Shown here piece after piece: positions 51,146 to 60,292 of a stretch of DNA of 64,000 nt. Within the stretch, counting starts at the first letter, position 1. The number at the start of each line of letters is the position of its first letter. Origin of the DNA: an uncultured SAR116 cluster alpha proteobacterium (GTDB lineage: Bacteria; Pseudomonadota; Alphaproteobacteria; Puniceispirillales; Marisalimonadaceae); contig CACBDG010000001.1 of NCBI GenBank assembly GCA_902537945.1, positions 1 to 64,000 of the forward strand, written 5' to 3'. The translations under genes were made by a program, and so were the position numbers. Under the pieces are notes generated by a model. The model was not told the DNA's origin. It saw only the letters and a list, made by a program, of their open reading frames with translations, and did not search any database.

Positions 51146-51985
51146 TTACAACCATCTTTTGCGTCTGCGATATTGTTTTACATCCTTAAAAGATTGTCTT
51201 CCTTCACTTGAAATTCCAAGATAAAATTCTTTTACATCCTCATTATCTCTCATTGACTCAGCTGTACCTTCCATAACTACACGGCCATTCTCAAGGATAT
51301 ACGCATATTCTGCATACTGAAGAGCCATGTTTGTATTTTGTTCAGCTAGTAATATTGTTACGCCCTCTTTTCTGTTTATCTCAGCAACAATTTCAAATAT
51401 TTGTTTAACTAACTGAGGTGCAAGGCCCATTGAAGGTTCATCAAGTAAAATCATAGTAGGATGAGCCATAAGAGCTCTTCCAATTGCAATCATTTGTTGT
51501 TCACCGCCCGAAGTATAGCCGGCTAAAGACGTCCTTCTGTCGCGCAGTCTAGGAAAATATCCGTAAACTCTTTCTAGGTCATCTTTCACTTCTTTATTAT
51601 TAGATCTAGTGTAGGCCCCTGTCAGTAAATTTTCCTCAACAGTTAAATGCTCAAAGCAGTGTCTACCTTCCATTACTTGAATTACACCTTTTTTTACTAA
51701 TTGTGAGGGGTCAAGGTTGTGTATCTGCTCACTACCAAACGTAACGGATCCTTTTGTAACTTCACCTCTTTCTGATGCGAGTAAATTACTTATTGATTTT
51801 AAAGTAGTACTCTTTCCAGCTCCATTACCTCCAAGTAAAGCTGTAATGCCACCTTTTTTAACATTCAGACTTACCCCTTTTAAGACTAGGATAACATGGC
51901 TATAAACAACTTCTATGTTATTTACAATTAAAACATCTTCAGATGTATTACTTTTCTTATTTTTTGTTACCTTTATGTCATCCAT
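51146..51985 (-). CDS. livF: Branched-chain amino acid-type ABC transporter ATPase, LivF
   Basis: A 279-residue ATPase of the LivF type. Walker A is GGNGAGKSTT near 53, QVMEGRHCFEHLTVEENL is the LivF Q-loop region, the signature reads YTSGGEQQM in place of L-S-G-G-E-Q-Q, and Walker B is MILLDEPSMGLAP, with a LLAEQN switch. An extra N-terminal tail (KNKKSNTSED) and a basic C-tail (KQYRRRKR) go beyond the usual 235-residue size. It is separated from the binding protein gene by a strong hairpin, so it may be expressed at a lower level. Confidence 0.9.
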   Translation of the reverse strand: MDDIKVTKNKKSNTSEDVLIVNNIEVVYSHVILVLKGVSLNVKKGGITALLGGNGAGKSTTLKSISNLLASERGEVTKGSVTFGSEQIHNLDPSQLVKKGVIQVMEGRHCFEHLTVEENLLTGAYTRSNNKEVKDDLERVYGYFPRLRDRRTSLAGYTSGGEQQMIAIGRALMAHPTMILLDEPSMGLAPQLVKQIFEIVAEINRKEGVTILLAEQNTNMALQYAEYAYILENGRVVMEGTAESMRDNEDVKEFYLGISSEGRQSFKDVKQYRRRKRWL

Positions 51986-52006
51986 TTTATAATTCCTATG
52001 TGTAAA

Positions 52007-52030
52007 GAGAGCCTAAATTAATAGGCTCTC
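52007..52030 (-). terminator. Perfect hairpin 3' of the binding-protein gene
   Basis: GAGAGCCTA and TAGGCTCTC pair in a 9-bp perfect stem with a 6-nt loop, starting 7 nt after the stop of the binding-protein gene. Only three T follow on the minus strand, so it may be a partial terminator or an mRNA-end stabiliser. Either would keep binding-protein message above that of livF and the genes after it. Confidence 0.65.
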
Positions 52031-52036
52031 AATATT

Positions 52037-53332
52037 TTAGTTACAACGCTCAGCAATTTTTTGCTCAGCAGCATACTTTGATGAATCTTCTGCGATTAAC
52101 TTTTGAACCACATCTGAGTCTCCATACATATACTCAGTAATCATGTTCCACTTTTTGGCTTTTGCGTCCCACTGTTGAACAGCAGCTAATCCACTACCAC
52201 CATGATTTTCACATGTTATCTTGAAAGGAGGAGCAAAGTCCTTAAATCCTAGCTCTTCTAACCTTTTTGCAGTCAAGTTAACATTTTCAAAACCATCTCT
52301 GTACATAGCAGGAGTGATTTTTGAAGTGCCGTGTATTTTCTGTGCAACTGTAGCAGCTTCGACCTGAACCATTGCTTGGAACAAACCTCTGTTATAAAGA
52401 ACTGTTCCAAAGTGAGATCCGTCACCAGAAGCTTCACCTTTATCGTGTACATATTTCTTAATATCTTTATGTACTTGATAGTCAGTACCAGGAGCATTAA
52501 AAGTCAAAGACTTATAACCATGTGCTCCTTGGCCAGCTGGTAAAACGTCGTTTTCAGAACCCGACCACCAAATCCCGATGAAATTTTCCATTGGAAATTT
52601 AATAGATGCTGCAGATTTGATTGCAACTTGGTTCATTACACCCCAACCCCACATAAGAACGTAATTAGGTCGTGCCTTACGAATTTTTAACCAAGTAGCC
52701 TTCTGCTCTTGTCCTGGATGATCGACAGGTAATAACATTAATTTATAACCATGCTTTTTTGCAAGTGTTTCTAATGTTCTAATTGGCTCTTTTCCGTAAG
52801 CTGAGTTATGGTACACAAGTGCAATCTTTTTACCTTTAATGTTACCTAAGTTTTGCTTTAAGATATGTCTTACGGCAATAGATGCACCGTCCCAGTAAGT
52901 AACTGGAGCGTTAAAAACCCATTTAAAAACTTTTCCATTAGCAGCAGAAGTTCTTCCATAACCTGTTGAGTATATTGACACACCGTCAGCAGTGGCCTTT
53001 GGAATTAATTGATAAGTAATACCTGTAGACATTGGCTGGAAAACCATGGCGTCTTTTTTGTTTTTTTCATAACACTCAACACCAACTTGTGTTTTATATC
53101 CTGTCTCACACTCAGGATGAAATATTTTCTCACCACCAATTCCACCATCTCTGGCATTGATCATTTTGTAATAATCTACAAAACCATCAGCATTTGGAAT
53201 ACCATTAGGTGCATAAGCCCCTGTTCGGTAAACCAACATAGGAAATTTCAAATCTGCAACAGCCATTTCTATATAACTAGAAACAGCAATAACAGACGCT
53301 GTCATTCCTATTAAAAGTTGTTTTATTCTCAT
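52037..53332 (-). CDS. Periplasmic substrate-binding protein of the Liv-type ABC transporter
   Basis: A 431-residue type-I periplasmic binding protein. The first 26 residues form a signal peptide (basic start, hydrophobic core, AVA before Asp27). The mature part has MLVYRTGAYAPNGIPNADG, MINARDGGIGGEKI, ECYEKNKKDAMV, KIALVYHNSAYGKEP and WGVMNQVAIKSA, which fit the Peripla_BP_6 family. It is larger than LivJ/LivK (about 370) and of the form found with acyl-CoA ligases rather than of the strict amino acid type. GAGGAGG precedes the ATG, a strong ribosome site, and hairpins flank the gene on both sides. The ligand is unknown; the ligases suggest a carboxylic acid. Confidence 0.9.
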   Translation of the reverse strand: MRIKQLLIGMTASVIAVSSYIEMAVADLKFPMLVYRTGAYAPNGIPNADGFVDYYKMINARDGGIGGEKIFHPECETGYKTQVGVECYEKNKKDAMVFQPMSTGITYQLIPKATADGVSIYSTGYGRTSAANGKVFKWVFNAPVTYWDGASIAVRHILKQNLGNIKGKKIALVYHNSAYGKEPIRTLETLAKKHGYKLMLLPVDHPGQEQKATWLKIRKARPNYVLMWGWGVMNQVAIKSAASIKFPMENFIGIWWSGSENDVLPAGQGAHGYKSLTFNAPGTDYQVHKDIKKYVHDKGEASGDGSHFGTVLYNRGLFQAMVQVEAATVAQKIHGTSKITPAMYRDGFENVNLTAKRLEELGFKDFAPPFKITCENHGGSGLAAVQQWDAKAKKWNMITEYMYGDSDVVQKLIAEDSSKYAAEQKIAERCN

Positions 53333-53363
53333 TAGATCCTCCTCTAGAGAAAATTTACGTTAT

Positions 53364-53384
53364 CTACTAAATTAAATTTAGTAG
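53364..53384 (-). promoter_or_regulatory. Perfect hairpin 5' of the binding-protein gene
   Basis: CTACTAAAT and ATTTAGTAG form a 9-bp perfect inverted repeat with a 3-nt loop, overlapping the LivM stop codon and lying about 30 nt before the binding-protein start. It could be a processing or stabilising structure at the 5' end of a separate binding-protein message. As DNA it could also be an operator. Confidence 0.5.
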
Positions 53385-54457
53385 GGGAAAGGCCATCGTC
53401 TTAACTTTTCTTTTGCGATGGACCAAAGTCTTGCAAGGCCATGTGGCTCTACAATTAAAAAAACTATCATTAACAATCCCCAGATTGTTATCTCAAAATG
53501 TTTTGCAGTCACTGCTGATAGACCAACCATATCAACCATAAGAAATTTTAGGCCTATTGGTAAAGTAACAACGAATGCAGCTCCAAGAAAAGAGCCTAAC
53601 ATTGAACCTAGTCCTCCAATAATAATCATAAATAAAACTGGAAATGAAATTGTCATAATATCAAATGATTCTGTAACTTCAATCGCACCTAAAAAGACAG
53701 CAAAGTACAATGCCCCAGCCACACCTATATAGAATGAGCTTATTGCAAATGCTGATAATTTTGTCTTAAGAGGTGGCACACCAATAATTTCTGCGGCAAT
53801 ATCCATATCTCTAATAGCCATCCAAGAGCGACCCATTTTGCTTCTTATTAAATTTTTGGCTGCAAAACTTAATACTACAACTAAAACTAAACAGAACAAA
53901 TAAGTTGCATATGAAGGGGCCTCCGCTCCTGTAACGGGAATACCAAACATCGTCCTTTCTGAAACAGTAATTTGACCTGTATCAGAGTAATTATAAAACC
54001 ATGGAACTTTGTTAAATAGCCAAACTAAAAAAAACTGAGAAGCAAGTGTGGCAACAGCTAAATAAAAACCTTTTATCCTAAGAGATGGAAGACCAAAAAT
54101 AATACCAACAGCAGCAGTAATCAGTCCTGAAATAAGTATAATAATCATTATATTCATATCAGGAAAATACGTCATAATTTTATAAGTAGAAAAGGCTCCC
54201 ACTGCCATAAATCCACCAGTTCCCAATGATACTTGACCACAATATCCGGTTAAAATATTTAATCCTATTGCAGCTAATGAAAATATCAAAAATGGAACTA
54301 AGATAGCTTTTTCCCAGTAACTATTAATTACAAAAGGTATTATTAAAAAAGCTATAAACATAAGTGTGCTAAATGCAATTTTATCTTGTAACAAAGGAAA
54401 AATTGCGTGGTCTGACTTATATGAAGATTTGTACTGACCAGTTTCTTTGTAAATCAT
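53378..54457 (-). CDS. livM: Liv-type ABC transporter permease, LivM
   Basis: A 359-residue inner-membrane permease with 9-10 hydrophobic helices. Family marks are LIFSLAAIGLNILTGYCGQVSLGTGGFMAVGA (given as the G-L-N-I-L-T-G-x-x-G-Q-x-S-L-G block), LPSLRIKGFYLAVATLA, and MGRSWMAIRDMDIAAEIIGV, the EAA-like cytoplasmic loop that touches the ATPase. LGSMLGSFLGAAF follows. It begins 5 nt after LivH. With LivH it forms the channel for the acid bound by the periplasmic protein. Confidence 0.92.
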   Translation of the reverse strand: MIYKETGQYKSSYKSDHAIFPLLQDKIAFSTLMFIAFLIIPFVINSYWEKAILVPFLIFSLAAIGLNILTGYCGQVSLGTGGFMAVGAFSTYKIMTYFPDMNIMIIILISGLITAAVGIIFGLPSLRIKGFYLAVATLASQFFLVWLFNKVPWFYNYSDTGQITVSERTMFGIPVTGAEAPSYATYLFCLVLVVVLSFAAKNLIRSKMGRSWMAIRDMDIAAEIIGVPPLKTKLSAFAISSFYIGVAGALYFAVFLGAIEVTESFDIMTISFPVLFMIIIGGLGSMLGSFLGAAFVVTLPIGLKFLMVDMVGLSAVTAKHFEITIWGLLMIVFLIVEPHGLARLWSIAKEKLRRWPFPY

Positions 54458-54462
54458 TAAAT

Positions 54463-55467
54463 TTAAACCCTCTCAATAATTTTATCGCCAAACAAACCTT
54501 GTGGACGAAATAATAAAAAGACCAAAGCCATGACATAAGCAAACCAATTTTCTAGTGCACCTGTTTCAAAATAACCACCTATATAAATCTCAGCCAACTT
54601 TTCACCTACACCTATTAGAAGTCCTCCAATAATAGCTCCTGGAATAGAAGTAAACCCTCCCAGTATAAGAACAGGCAATGCCTTTAATGCTATTAATGAT
54701 AAAGAAAACTGTACCCCTGATTCAGTTCCCCACATTATTCCAGCTACCATTGCAATAAAACCAGAAATAGCCCAAACGAGTATCCAAATACTTCTTAGTG
54801 AAATACCAACGGAAAGTGCTGCTTGATGGTCGTCAGCGACAGCCCTCAAAGCTCTGCCTGTTTTTGTATATTGTGAGAAAAGAGCTAGGGTAACAACTAA
54901 AATTACTGCAATTACTGTTGCCCAAATATTTAGAACATCTACATACATTCCGTAATAATCACTTCCCTCAGCGGCGAGTCCAATTGTAGCTTCTTCCAAC
55001 CAAATTGATCCTCCACTTGGGATACCAACGTCTAAAACCTTAACATCTGATCCCCACATTAAATCACCCACGCCTTCGAGTGCAAAGGCTAAACCAATAG
55101 TTGCCATAAATAAGATTATTGGATCTTGATTAACAAGATGTTTTAAAACCAGTCGTTCTATTATCCATGCAAGAGCAATCATAGTTACCATCGTCAATAG
55201 GATAGCTAGAAAATTTGGCATCGAAGCGTACCAATTATGGTAATTCGTTCCAAAAAGTTCGTTGATTAAATGTGCAAATGGAACCTGGCCAGTTTGATAA
55301 CCGACTAGTGTCAGTGCCGCAAAGAGTGCAAAAACTCCTTGAGCAAAGTTAAATACTCCAGATGCCTTAAAAATCAAAACAAAGCCAAGAGCAACAAGTG
55401 AATACATCACTCCTGACATTAGTCCATTTAATACGGTTTCAATAAAATTAAGTAGTTCTACACTCAT
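54463..55467 (-). CDS. livH: Liv-type ABC transporter permease, LivH
   Basis: A 334-residue membrane permease. It has GLMSGVMYSLVALGFVLIFKASGVFNFAQG (the G-x-x-Y-x-L-x-A-L-G start of LivH), GRALRAVADDHQAALSVGI, the cytoplasmic coupling loop, and LILGGFTSIPGAIIGGLLIGVGEKL toward the C-terminus; each is noted by its central residues. Length exceeds E. coli LivH (308) by an insertion near residues 60-170 that includes a WGSDVKVLDVG loop. It starts 15 nt after LivG. Confidence 0.92.
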   Translation of the reverse strand: MSVELLNFIETVLNGLMSGVMYSLVALGFVLIFKASGVFNFAQGVFALFAALTLVGYQTGQVPFAHLINELFGTNYHNWYASMPNFLAILLTMVTMIALAWIIERLVLKHLVNQDPIILFMATIGLAFALEGVGDLMWGSDVKVLDVGIPSGGSIWLEEATIGLAAEGSDYYGMYVDVLNIWATVIAVILVVTLALFSQYTKTGRALRAVADDHQAALSVGISLRSIWILVWAISGFIAMVAGIMWGTESGVQFSLSLIALKALPVLILGGFTSIPGAIIGGLLIGVGEKLAEIYIGGYFETGALENWFAYVMALVFLLFRPQGLFGDKIIERV

Positions 55468-55482
55468 AAAATAAATTCCTTA

Positions 55483-56286
55483 CTAATCATCAGATACTCC
55501 AAGATATGCATCTATAACAGCTTTGTTGTTTCTAATTTCTTTAGGCAATCCAGATCCAATTTTTTTGCCATAGTCTAATACAACTATTCTATCTGAGATA
55601 TCCATCACGACACCCATGTCGTGTTCTATTAAAACTATTGTGGTCTTTAATTCATTATTAACTGTAAGAACAAATCTACTCATGTCTTGTTTTTCTTCTA
55701 CATTCATACCTGCCATAGGTTCATCTAGTAGAAGTATTTCTGGTTCCATTGCTAATGCACGACCAAGTTCCACTCTTTTCTGTAAACCATATGGGAGTGA
55801 TCCAACAGGTGTACGTCTTATTGATTGAAGGTCTAAAAAATCTATAACTCTTTCAACTCTTTCGCGATGTTCTTCTTCTTCTTTTGCTACTGGACCAAAA
55901 TAAAATGCCTGCATTAAAAAGTTTTGCTTTTGTTTTAATAATCTTCCGGTCATAAGATTGTCTAATGTACTCATTCCCTTAAATAATGCTATATTTTGAA
56001 ATGTCCTAGCAATACCACTTTTAGCAGCTAATTCAGGTTCCATTTCACTCCTATCTGTTCCAGCAAAATTAATTGTTCCGCTTGTGGGCTTATAAAATCC
56101 ATTTATGACATTTAGCATTGAAGATTTACCTGCTCCATTGGGGCCTATAATTGCAAAAACTTCACCTTTTTTTACTTCAAAGGATACGTCTGTTAGCGCT
56201 TTAACACCACCAAAAGCTAAGCTAATGTTTTTAAGCTCAATTGCAGTTTTTCCATAAGGTATTTTTTTTAAATCTTCTAAACTCAT
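55483..56286 (-). CDS. livG: Liv-type ABC transporter ATPase, LivG
   Basis: A 267-residue ATPase. Walker A is GPNGAGKSSM near 50, then NVINGFYKPTSG, IARTFQNIALFKGMS (Q-loop of LivG), the LivG-type signature SLPYGLQKRVELGRAL, Walker B ILLLDEPMAGMN and VLIEHDMGVVM with the switch His. An acidic loop KEEEEHRERVE is in the helical domain. It starts 1 nt after the acyl-CoA ligase stop, indicating coupled translation. Confidence 0.93.
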   Translation of the reverse strand: MSLEDLKKIPYGKTAIELKNISLAFGGVKALTDVSFEVKKGEVFAIIGPNGAGKSSMLNVINGFYKPTSGTINFAGTDRSEMEPELAAKSGIARTFQNIALFKGMSTLDNLMTGRLLKQKQNFLMQAFYFGPVAKEEEEHRERVERVIDFLDLQSIRRTPVGSLPYGLQKRVELGRALAMEPEILLLDEPMAGMNVEEKQDMSRFVLTVNNELKTTIVLIEHDMGVVMDISDRIVVLDYGKKIGSGLPKEIRNNKAVIDAYLGVSDD

Positions 56287-58254
56287 TTATTTTTTACCTT
56301 TACTCGATTTCTTAACTTTGGAATTAGATTTCACTACTTTTTTGTTAGACGTTTTTATTAAATGTCTAATTTCCATAGTTGCGCTAATTTTACTTTTTCT
56401 TCCATCTTCTAGCGTAAATTCTGTATTAATTGTGGCAGTATCCTTATCAAGATATAAGTCTTTAATTATATCTTTATACCTACTATTAATTACATTTCTT
56501 CTTACTTTTCTAGTTCTGGTTAATTCACCATCATCTGCTTCTAACTCTTTAAATAACAATAAAAACTTTGCAATTTTAGTATTATCAGGAAGTTGTTCAT
56601 TAACTTTTTTGATTTCATCTTCAATAAGTTGATAAATTTCTTTCTGTGCTGCCAGTCCAGTATATGAGGTAAATGGCAATTGTAATTTTTCAGCAAGTTT
56701 AGAGACAATAGAAAATCTTATACAAATGATTGCAGTTAAATAAGGTTTTTCAGAACCAATGACAACAGCCTCACCCACATAAGGAGAAAATTTTAGTTTG
56801 TTTTCTATATTTTGAGGAGAAAACTTTACATTATCTGATTTAACGGCAATGTCGTTAACTCGATCAAGAACATTTAGTCTTCCTTTTTCATCAAAAAAGC
56901 CAGCATCACCTGTATACATCCATCCTTTTTTGATGGTTTCTTTATAAGCTTTCTGATTATTATAGTAACCAGAAAACATGCTTGGGTGTTTTGTTATTAT
57001 TTCGCCAAGACCATTTTGATCGGGGTCTACAATTTTTACTTCACAATCTGGAAAAGGAACACCTACCGTCTCACAATCCATTGTGCCTTCCGGGACATCC
57101 TGAAGTGTATAAGCGCCCATAAGTTCAGTTTGTCCATAAAGTTGTCTCAGAGGAATGCCCATGGCAAGAAAGAATTTGAATGTTTCAGGGCCAATAGCCG
57201 ATCCACCAGTAGCAGCAGATTTAACCTTACTAAAACCTAGTCTATCTTTCAATGAAGAAAACAAAAGTTTATCTGCAAGAAAATCTCTTTTCCCCTGATC
57301 AACAGCTTTTAATCCTCTTTCTACCATAGTGTTAAACAACCACTGAGTTATTTTGGGTGCGTCTAAAATTCTTGATCGCATATCAGCAGCAATTTGTTCC
57401 CATAATCTAGGAGCTCCAAGCATAAAAGTTGGCCCAACTTCCCGCATATCTTCCATTGCGGTTTCAGGTCTTTCAGGAAAATTTACTTTCATTCCTCCTA
57501 CAATATTAAAACCTACACCATAAGTTTGTTCCATTATCCATGGAAAAGGAAGTACTGAAACATACTCATCTTCCACAGACTTTGGATCAACTTTTAGATA
57601 TCTTATTACATGTTCAATAAACTTAGCCCCTGGAAGCATCGCTAATTTTGGATTGGAGGTGGTTCCAGAGGTTGTACATAAAATGGCATTTTCCTTACCC
57701 GAGACTTTTTCTATCATCTTGCTATATTTATTAGGGTCATTTGAGGCTATTTCTTTACCTTCTTCTATTAAAACAAGCATATCAGTTATTTTTGGATCGT
57801 TTAATTCCTTAAGACCACGACTATCCTCATAGAATATATTTATCTGGTTATTCTTTGGTCTATTAATAGTTAAGATCTTATCAACTTGCTCTTGATCTTC
57901 TGCATACACAAAGTTAACTTTTGCAGAATTTATTAGATAACCAACTTCTTCGTCTAATGTATCCCTATATATCCCCAAGCTCATTCCACCTATAGCTTGA
58001 GCGGCAAGTTCAAAAAATAACCAAGAAGGTTTATTATCACCTATCAAACCAATGACATCACCTGACTTAAAGCCTCTTTTAGCTAAACTTAGTGCTAAGA
58101 ATGAAACGGTGTCATTGTACTCTTTCCATGTAATTTCGTTCCAAATCCCTAAATCTTTATCTCTTAAAGCAACTGTATTTGGAATAGTGTCAGCTCTGTG
58201 TTTAAGAATTTTTGGAAGTGTATCGTGAATATTTGTATTTGGATAATTAGACAT
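56287..58254 (-). CDS. Long-chain acyl-CoA synthetase-like AMP-binding ligase
   Basis: A 655-residue AMP-forming ligase of the ACSL/FadD15 kind. NTVALRDKDLGIWNEITWKEY at the start, ILCTTSGTTSNPKLAML (nucleotide loop), SVLPFPWIMEQTYGV, AATGGSAIGPE, LRQLYGQTELMGAYT, GYYNNQKAYKETIKKGWMYTGDAG, and a C-terminal extension rich in Lys. The ATG with AAAGG 5 nt upstream is preferred over a TTG eight codons earlier. It leads the nine-gene operon that includes all Liv components, a second ligase, SDR and MaoC, so import and CoA activation appear linked. Confidence 0.88.
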   Translation of the reverse strand: MSNYPNTNIHDTLPKILKHRADTIPNTVALRDKDLGIWNEITWKEYNDTVSFLALSLAKRGFKSGDVIGLIGDNKPSWLFFELAAQAIGGMSLGIYRDTLDEEVGYLINSAKVNFVYAEDQEQVDKILTINRPKNNQINIFYEDSRGLKELNDPKITDMLVLIEEGKEIASNDPNKYSKMIEKVSGKENAILCTTSGTTSNPKLAMLPGAKFIEHVIRYLKVDPKSVEDEYVSVLPFPWIMEQTYGVGFNIVGGMKVNFPERPETAMEDMREVGPTFMLGAPRLWEQIAADMRSRILDAPKITQWLFNTMVERGLKAVDQGKRDFLADKLLFSSLKDRLGFSKVKSAATGGSAIGPETFKFFLAMGIPLRQLYGQTELMGAYTLQDVPEGTMDCETVGVPFPDCEVKIVDPDQNGLGEIITKHPSMFSGYYNNQKAYKETIKKGWMYTGDAGFFDEKGRLNVLDRVNDIAVKSDNVKFSPQNIENKLKFSPYVGEAVVIGSEKPYLTAIICIRFSIVSKLAEKLQLPFTSYTGLAAQKEIYQLIEDEIKKVNEQLPDNTKIAKFLLLFKELEADDGELTRTRKVRRNVINSRYKDIIKDLYLDKDTATINTEFTLEDGRKSKISATMEIRHLIKTSNKKVVKSNSKVKKSSKGKK

Positions 58255-58505
58255 GTTTACCTTTAAATTTAACCTCAAAATATTAAAGAAATTTACTAAC
58301 CTAGTAAATTACTTGCAGTAAAAATAGTTGATGAGATCAAACTTAGAATTAAGTAGCCCCCCCATATAATTTATAGGCTATCCAAAAAAACATTAAAATC
58401 AACATAAACTTAAATAAAATTTCAAAAAAATAATTCTATTTATTTTCAATGACTTATTTAGCAAAAAACCACGTTATGTAATCAAAAAATAAATTAATTT
58501 ACTTG
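58255..58505. promoter_or_regulatory. Gap before the Liv/ligase operon with a 21-bp palindrome
   Basis: The longest non-coding stretch of the window. It holds a perfect palindrome (58290-58310): arms AATTTACTA and TAGTAAATT around ACC, 36 nt before the ligase start. A run of seven C at 58357-58363 stands out in this AT-rich DNA and is bordered by TAGCC and GGCTA. The rest is A/T-rich. The operon promoter must be here. No RNA gene is seen. Confidence 0.55.
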
Positions 58506-60215
58506 TTAAATAAAAGAATCATTAGTTGATTGGACAATACTTGCCCCTTTTGTAACAATTTTAAGATGAGATTCCACTCTTGGTAGTATATGAAAATCAT
58601 AAAACTCAGCTGAGATAATTTTACTTTTTAGAAAATTTTCTTTTTGAGGTTTTTCCGACAATTTTAATTTAGCTTTTACTTTTCCTTTATGCATAAGCCA
58701 TCCACCGACTAAATACCCAAACCCCATCATATAATCAAAACTAATACACGATAGCATTTCCGGATCGTCTCTATTTTCTAAAACAAAATCTAAGGTGTTT
58801 GATGCTAACAAAATCATATTTGACATTTCTTGATTTTGTTCGCAATCGACTTTTATTTCTTTTAAAAATTCTTTTGCAGTTTTTCCGTTATCTCTTAAAG
58901 TTTTCCTAAACATAAAGTCATTGGCTTGAATAGCATTAGTACCCTCGTATATAGGCAATATTCTTGCATCTCTCATAAACTGAGCGGCCCCAGTTTCTTC
59001 AATAAAACCCATACCCCCATGAATTTGCAATCCATTGCTAGTAACTTCTTGAGCTAATTCAGTTGACCAACCTTTGATTATGGGAATCAAAAAGCCCTCT
59101 TTTAATTTACATTTTTCATCACCCTTATGGGCTCTTTCCATAATTTCTGATGAAACTAAAATTAGAGCACGCATTGCCTCTGTTAGACTGCGCATCGATA
59201 AAAGAAGTCTTTTTACATCACCATGGCCTATTATAGGTGTGCCTTTTTCTCTGTTAATTGGAGTTCCTTGAATTCTCGTGTTTGCATATTCTAGTGCTTT
59301 TTGTCTGGAAGCCTCAGAAATTGCCATTCCTTGAAGACCAACATCAAACCTTGCTCTATTCATCATAATAAACATATATTCAATACCTCTACCTTCTTCA
59401 CCCAACATATAACCAATAGCGCCTTCATTTTCTCCATAAGACATTACTGCTGTTGGGCTTGCTTTAATGCCCATTTTATGTTCAATTGATATGCATTTAA
59501 GATCATTTCTAATTGTGTAGTTTCCACTATCATCTTTTAAATATTTTGGAATGATAAAAGTAGAAATACCTTTTATACCTTGAGGAGCACCCTCAGGTCT
59601 TGCAAGGACTAGATGAATTATATTTTCTGACATATTATGTTCACCATAAGTGATATATATTTTTTGGCCCTTTATTCTCCAATTCTCACCATCATGTTCA
59701 GCTTTAGTTTTTATAGTAGCTAGATCAGTTCCAGACTGAGGTTCTGTTAAATTCATGGTGCCTGTCCATGCTCCAGAATTAAACTTAGGTAAATATGTTC
59801 TTTTTTCTTCTTCTGATCCGACAAGAGTAAATGCGTCAATTAAGCCTTGGGTAAGCAAGCTACATAATGCAAAAGACATATTCGCACCATGCCAATACTC
59901 ATTTATGGCAGCACTCATTCTTGCTGGCAGCCCCATACCATCATAATTAGAATCACTTGCTACTCCTATCCAGCCTCCTCTAGCAATTTCTGAAAAAGCT
60001 TCACTAAATCCTTCAGGTGTCTCAACTTCATGATCTTGCCTAAGAATAGGATTATTTTTATCACCAAAATGATTTAAAGGTGCTAAGTAATTATCGGCTA
60101 GCTTTCCAGCCTCTGAGAGGACTGCGTCGATAGTACTATCATCAAGATCATCATGAGCAGGCAAAAGATTTTCTAAAACAAACTTTGTATCCTCTAAAGG
60201 AGACGTATAACCCAT
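58506..60215 (-). CDS. Acyl-CoA dehydrogenase, large DmdC/FadE-like type
   Basis: A 569-residue acyl-CoA dehydrogenase with the extra N- and C-terminal parts of the group that includes 3-methylmercaptopropionyl-CoA dehydrogenase (DmdC). It starts YTSPLEDTKFVLENLL, then GGWIGVASDSNYDGMGLP, MNLTEPQSGTDLATIKT, KIYITYGEHNM, IEHKMGIKASPTAVMSYG, GRGIEYMFIMMNRARFDVG, LQIHGGMGFIEETGAAQFMRDARILPIYEGTNAIQ (catalytic Glu in Y-E-G-T). The C-terminal 120 residues form the extra helical domain. It is divergent from an acyl-CoA synthetase gene. The substrate could be a medium-chain or sulfur-containing acyl-CoA. Confidence 0.88.
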   Translation of the reverse strand: MGYTSPLEDTKFVLENLLPAHDDLDDSTIDAVLSEAGKLADNYLAPLNHFGDKNNPILRQDHEVETPEGFSEAFSEIARGGWIGVASDSNYDGMGLPARMSAAINEYWHGANMSFALCSLLTQGLIDAFTLVGSEEEKRTYLPKFNSGAWTGTMNLTEPQSGTDLATIKTKAEHDGENWRIKGQKIYITYGEHNMSENIIHLVLARPEGAPQGIKGISTFIIPKYLKDDSGNYTIRNDLKCISIEHKMGIKASPTAVMSYGENEGAIGYMLGEEGRGIEYMFIMMNRARFDVGLQGMAISEASRQKALEYANTRIQGTPINREKGTPIIGHGDVKRLLLSMRSLTEAMRALILVSSEIMERAHKGDEKCKLKEGFLIPIIKGWSTELAQEVTSNGLQIHGGMGFIEETGAAQFMRDARILPIYEGTNAIQANDFMFRKTLRDNGKTAKEFLKEIKVDCEQNQEMSNMILLASNTLDFVLENRDDPEMLSCISFDYMMGFGYLVGGWLMHKGKVKAKLKLSEKPQKENFLKSKIISAEFYDFHILPRVESHLKIVTKGASIVQSTNDSFI

Positions 60216-60277
60216 TTAAAAACTCCAATATATTTTCATAGTTGATAAAATCTAACCTTACTATTATGAATATTATT

Positions 60278-60284
60278 AGGAGGA
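60278..60284 (+). promoter_or_regulatory. Strong ribosome binding site of the acyl-CoA synthetase
   Basis: AGGAGGA is the most complete Shine-Dalgarno sequence noted in the window. It lies 8 nt before the ATG at 60293 and decides that start over an in-frame ATG 17 codons earlier. Confidence 0.75.
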
Positions 60285-60292
60285 AATCAACT

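Noticed and set aside
58354-58380. Stem with C7 tract (TAGCC ... GGCTA)
   Set aside because: Only five paired bases with a 17-base loop. The C run is odd for this DNA but gives no recognisable element.
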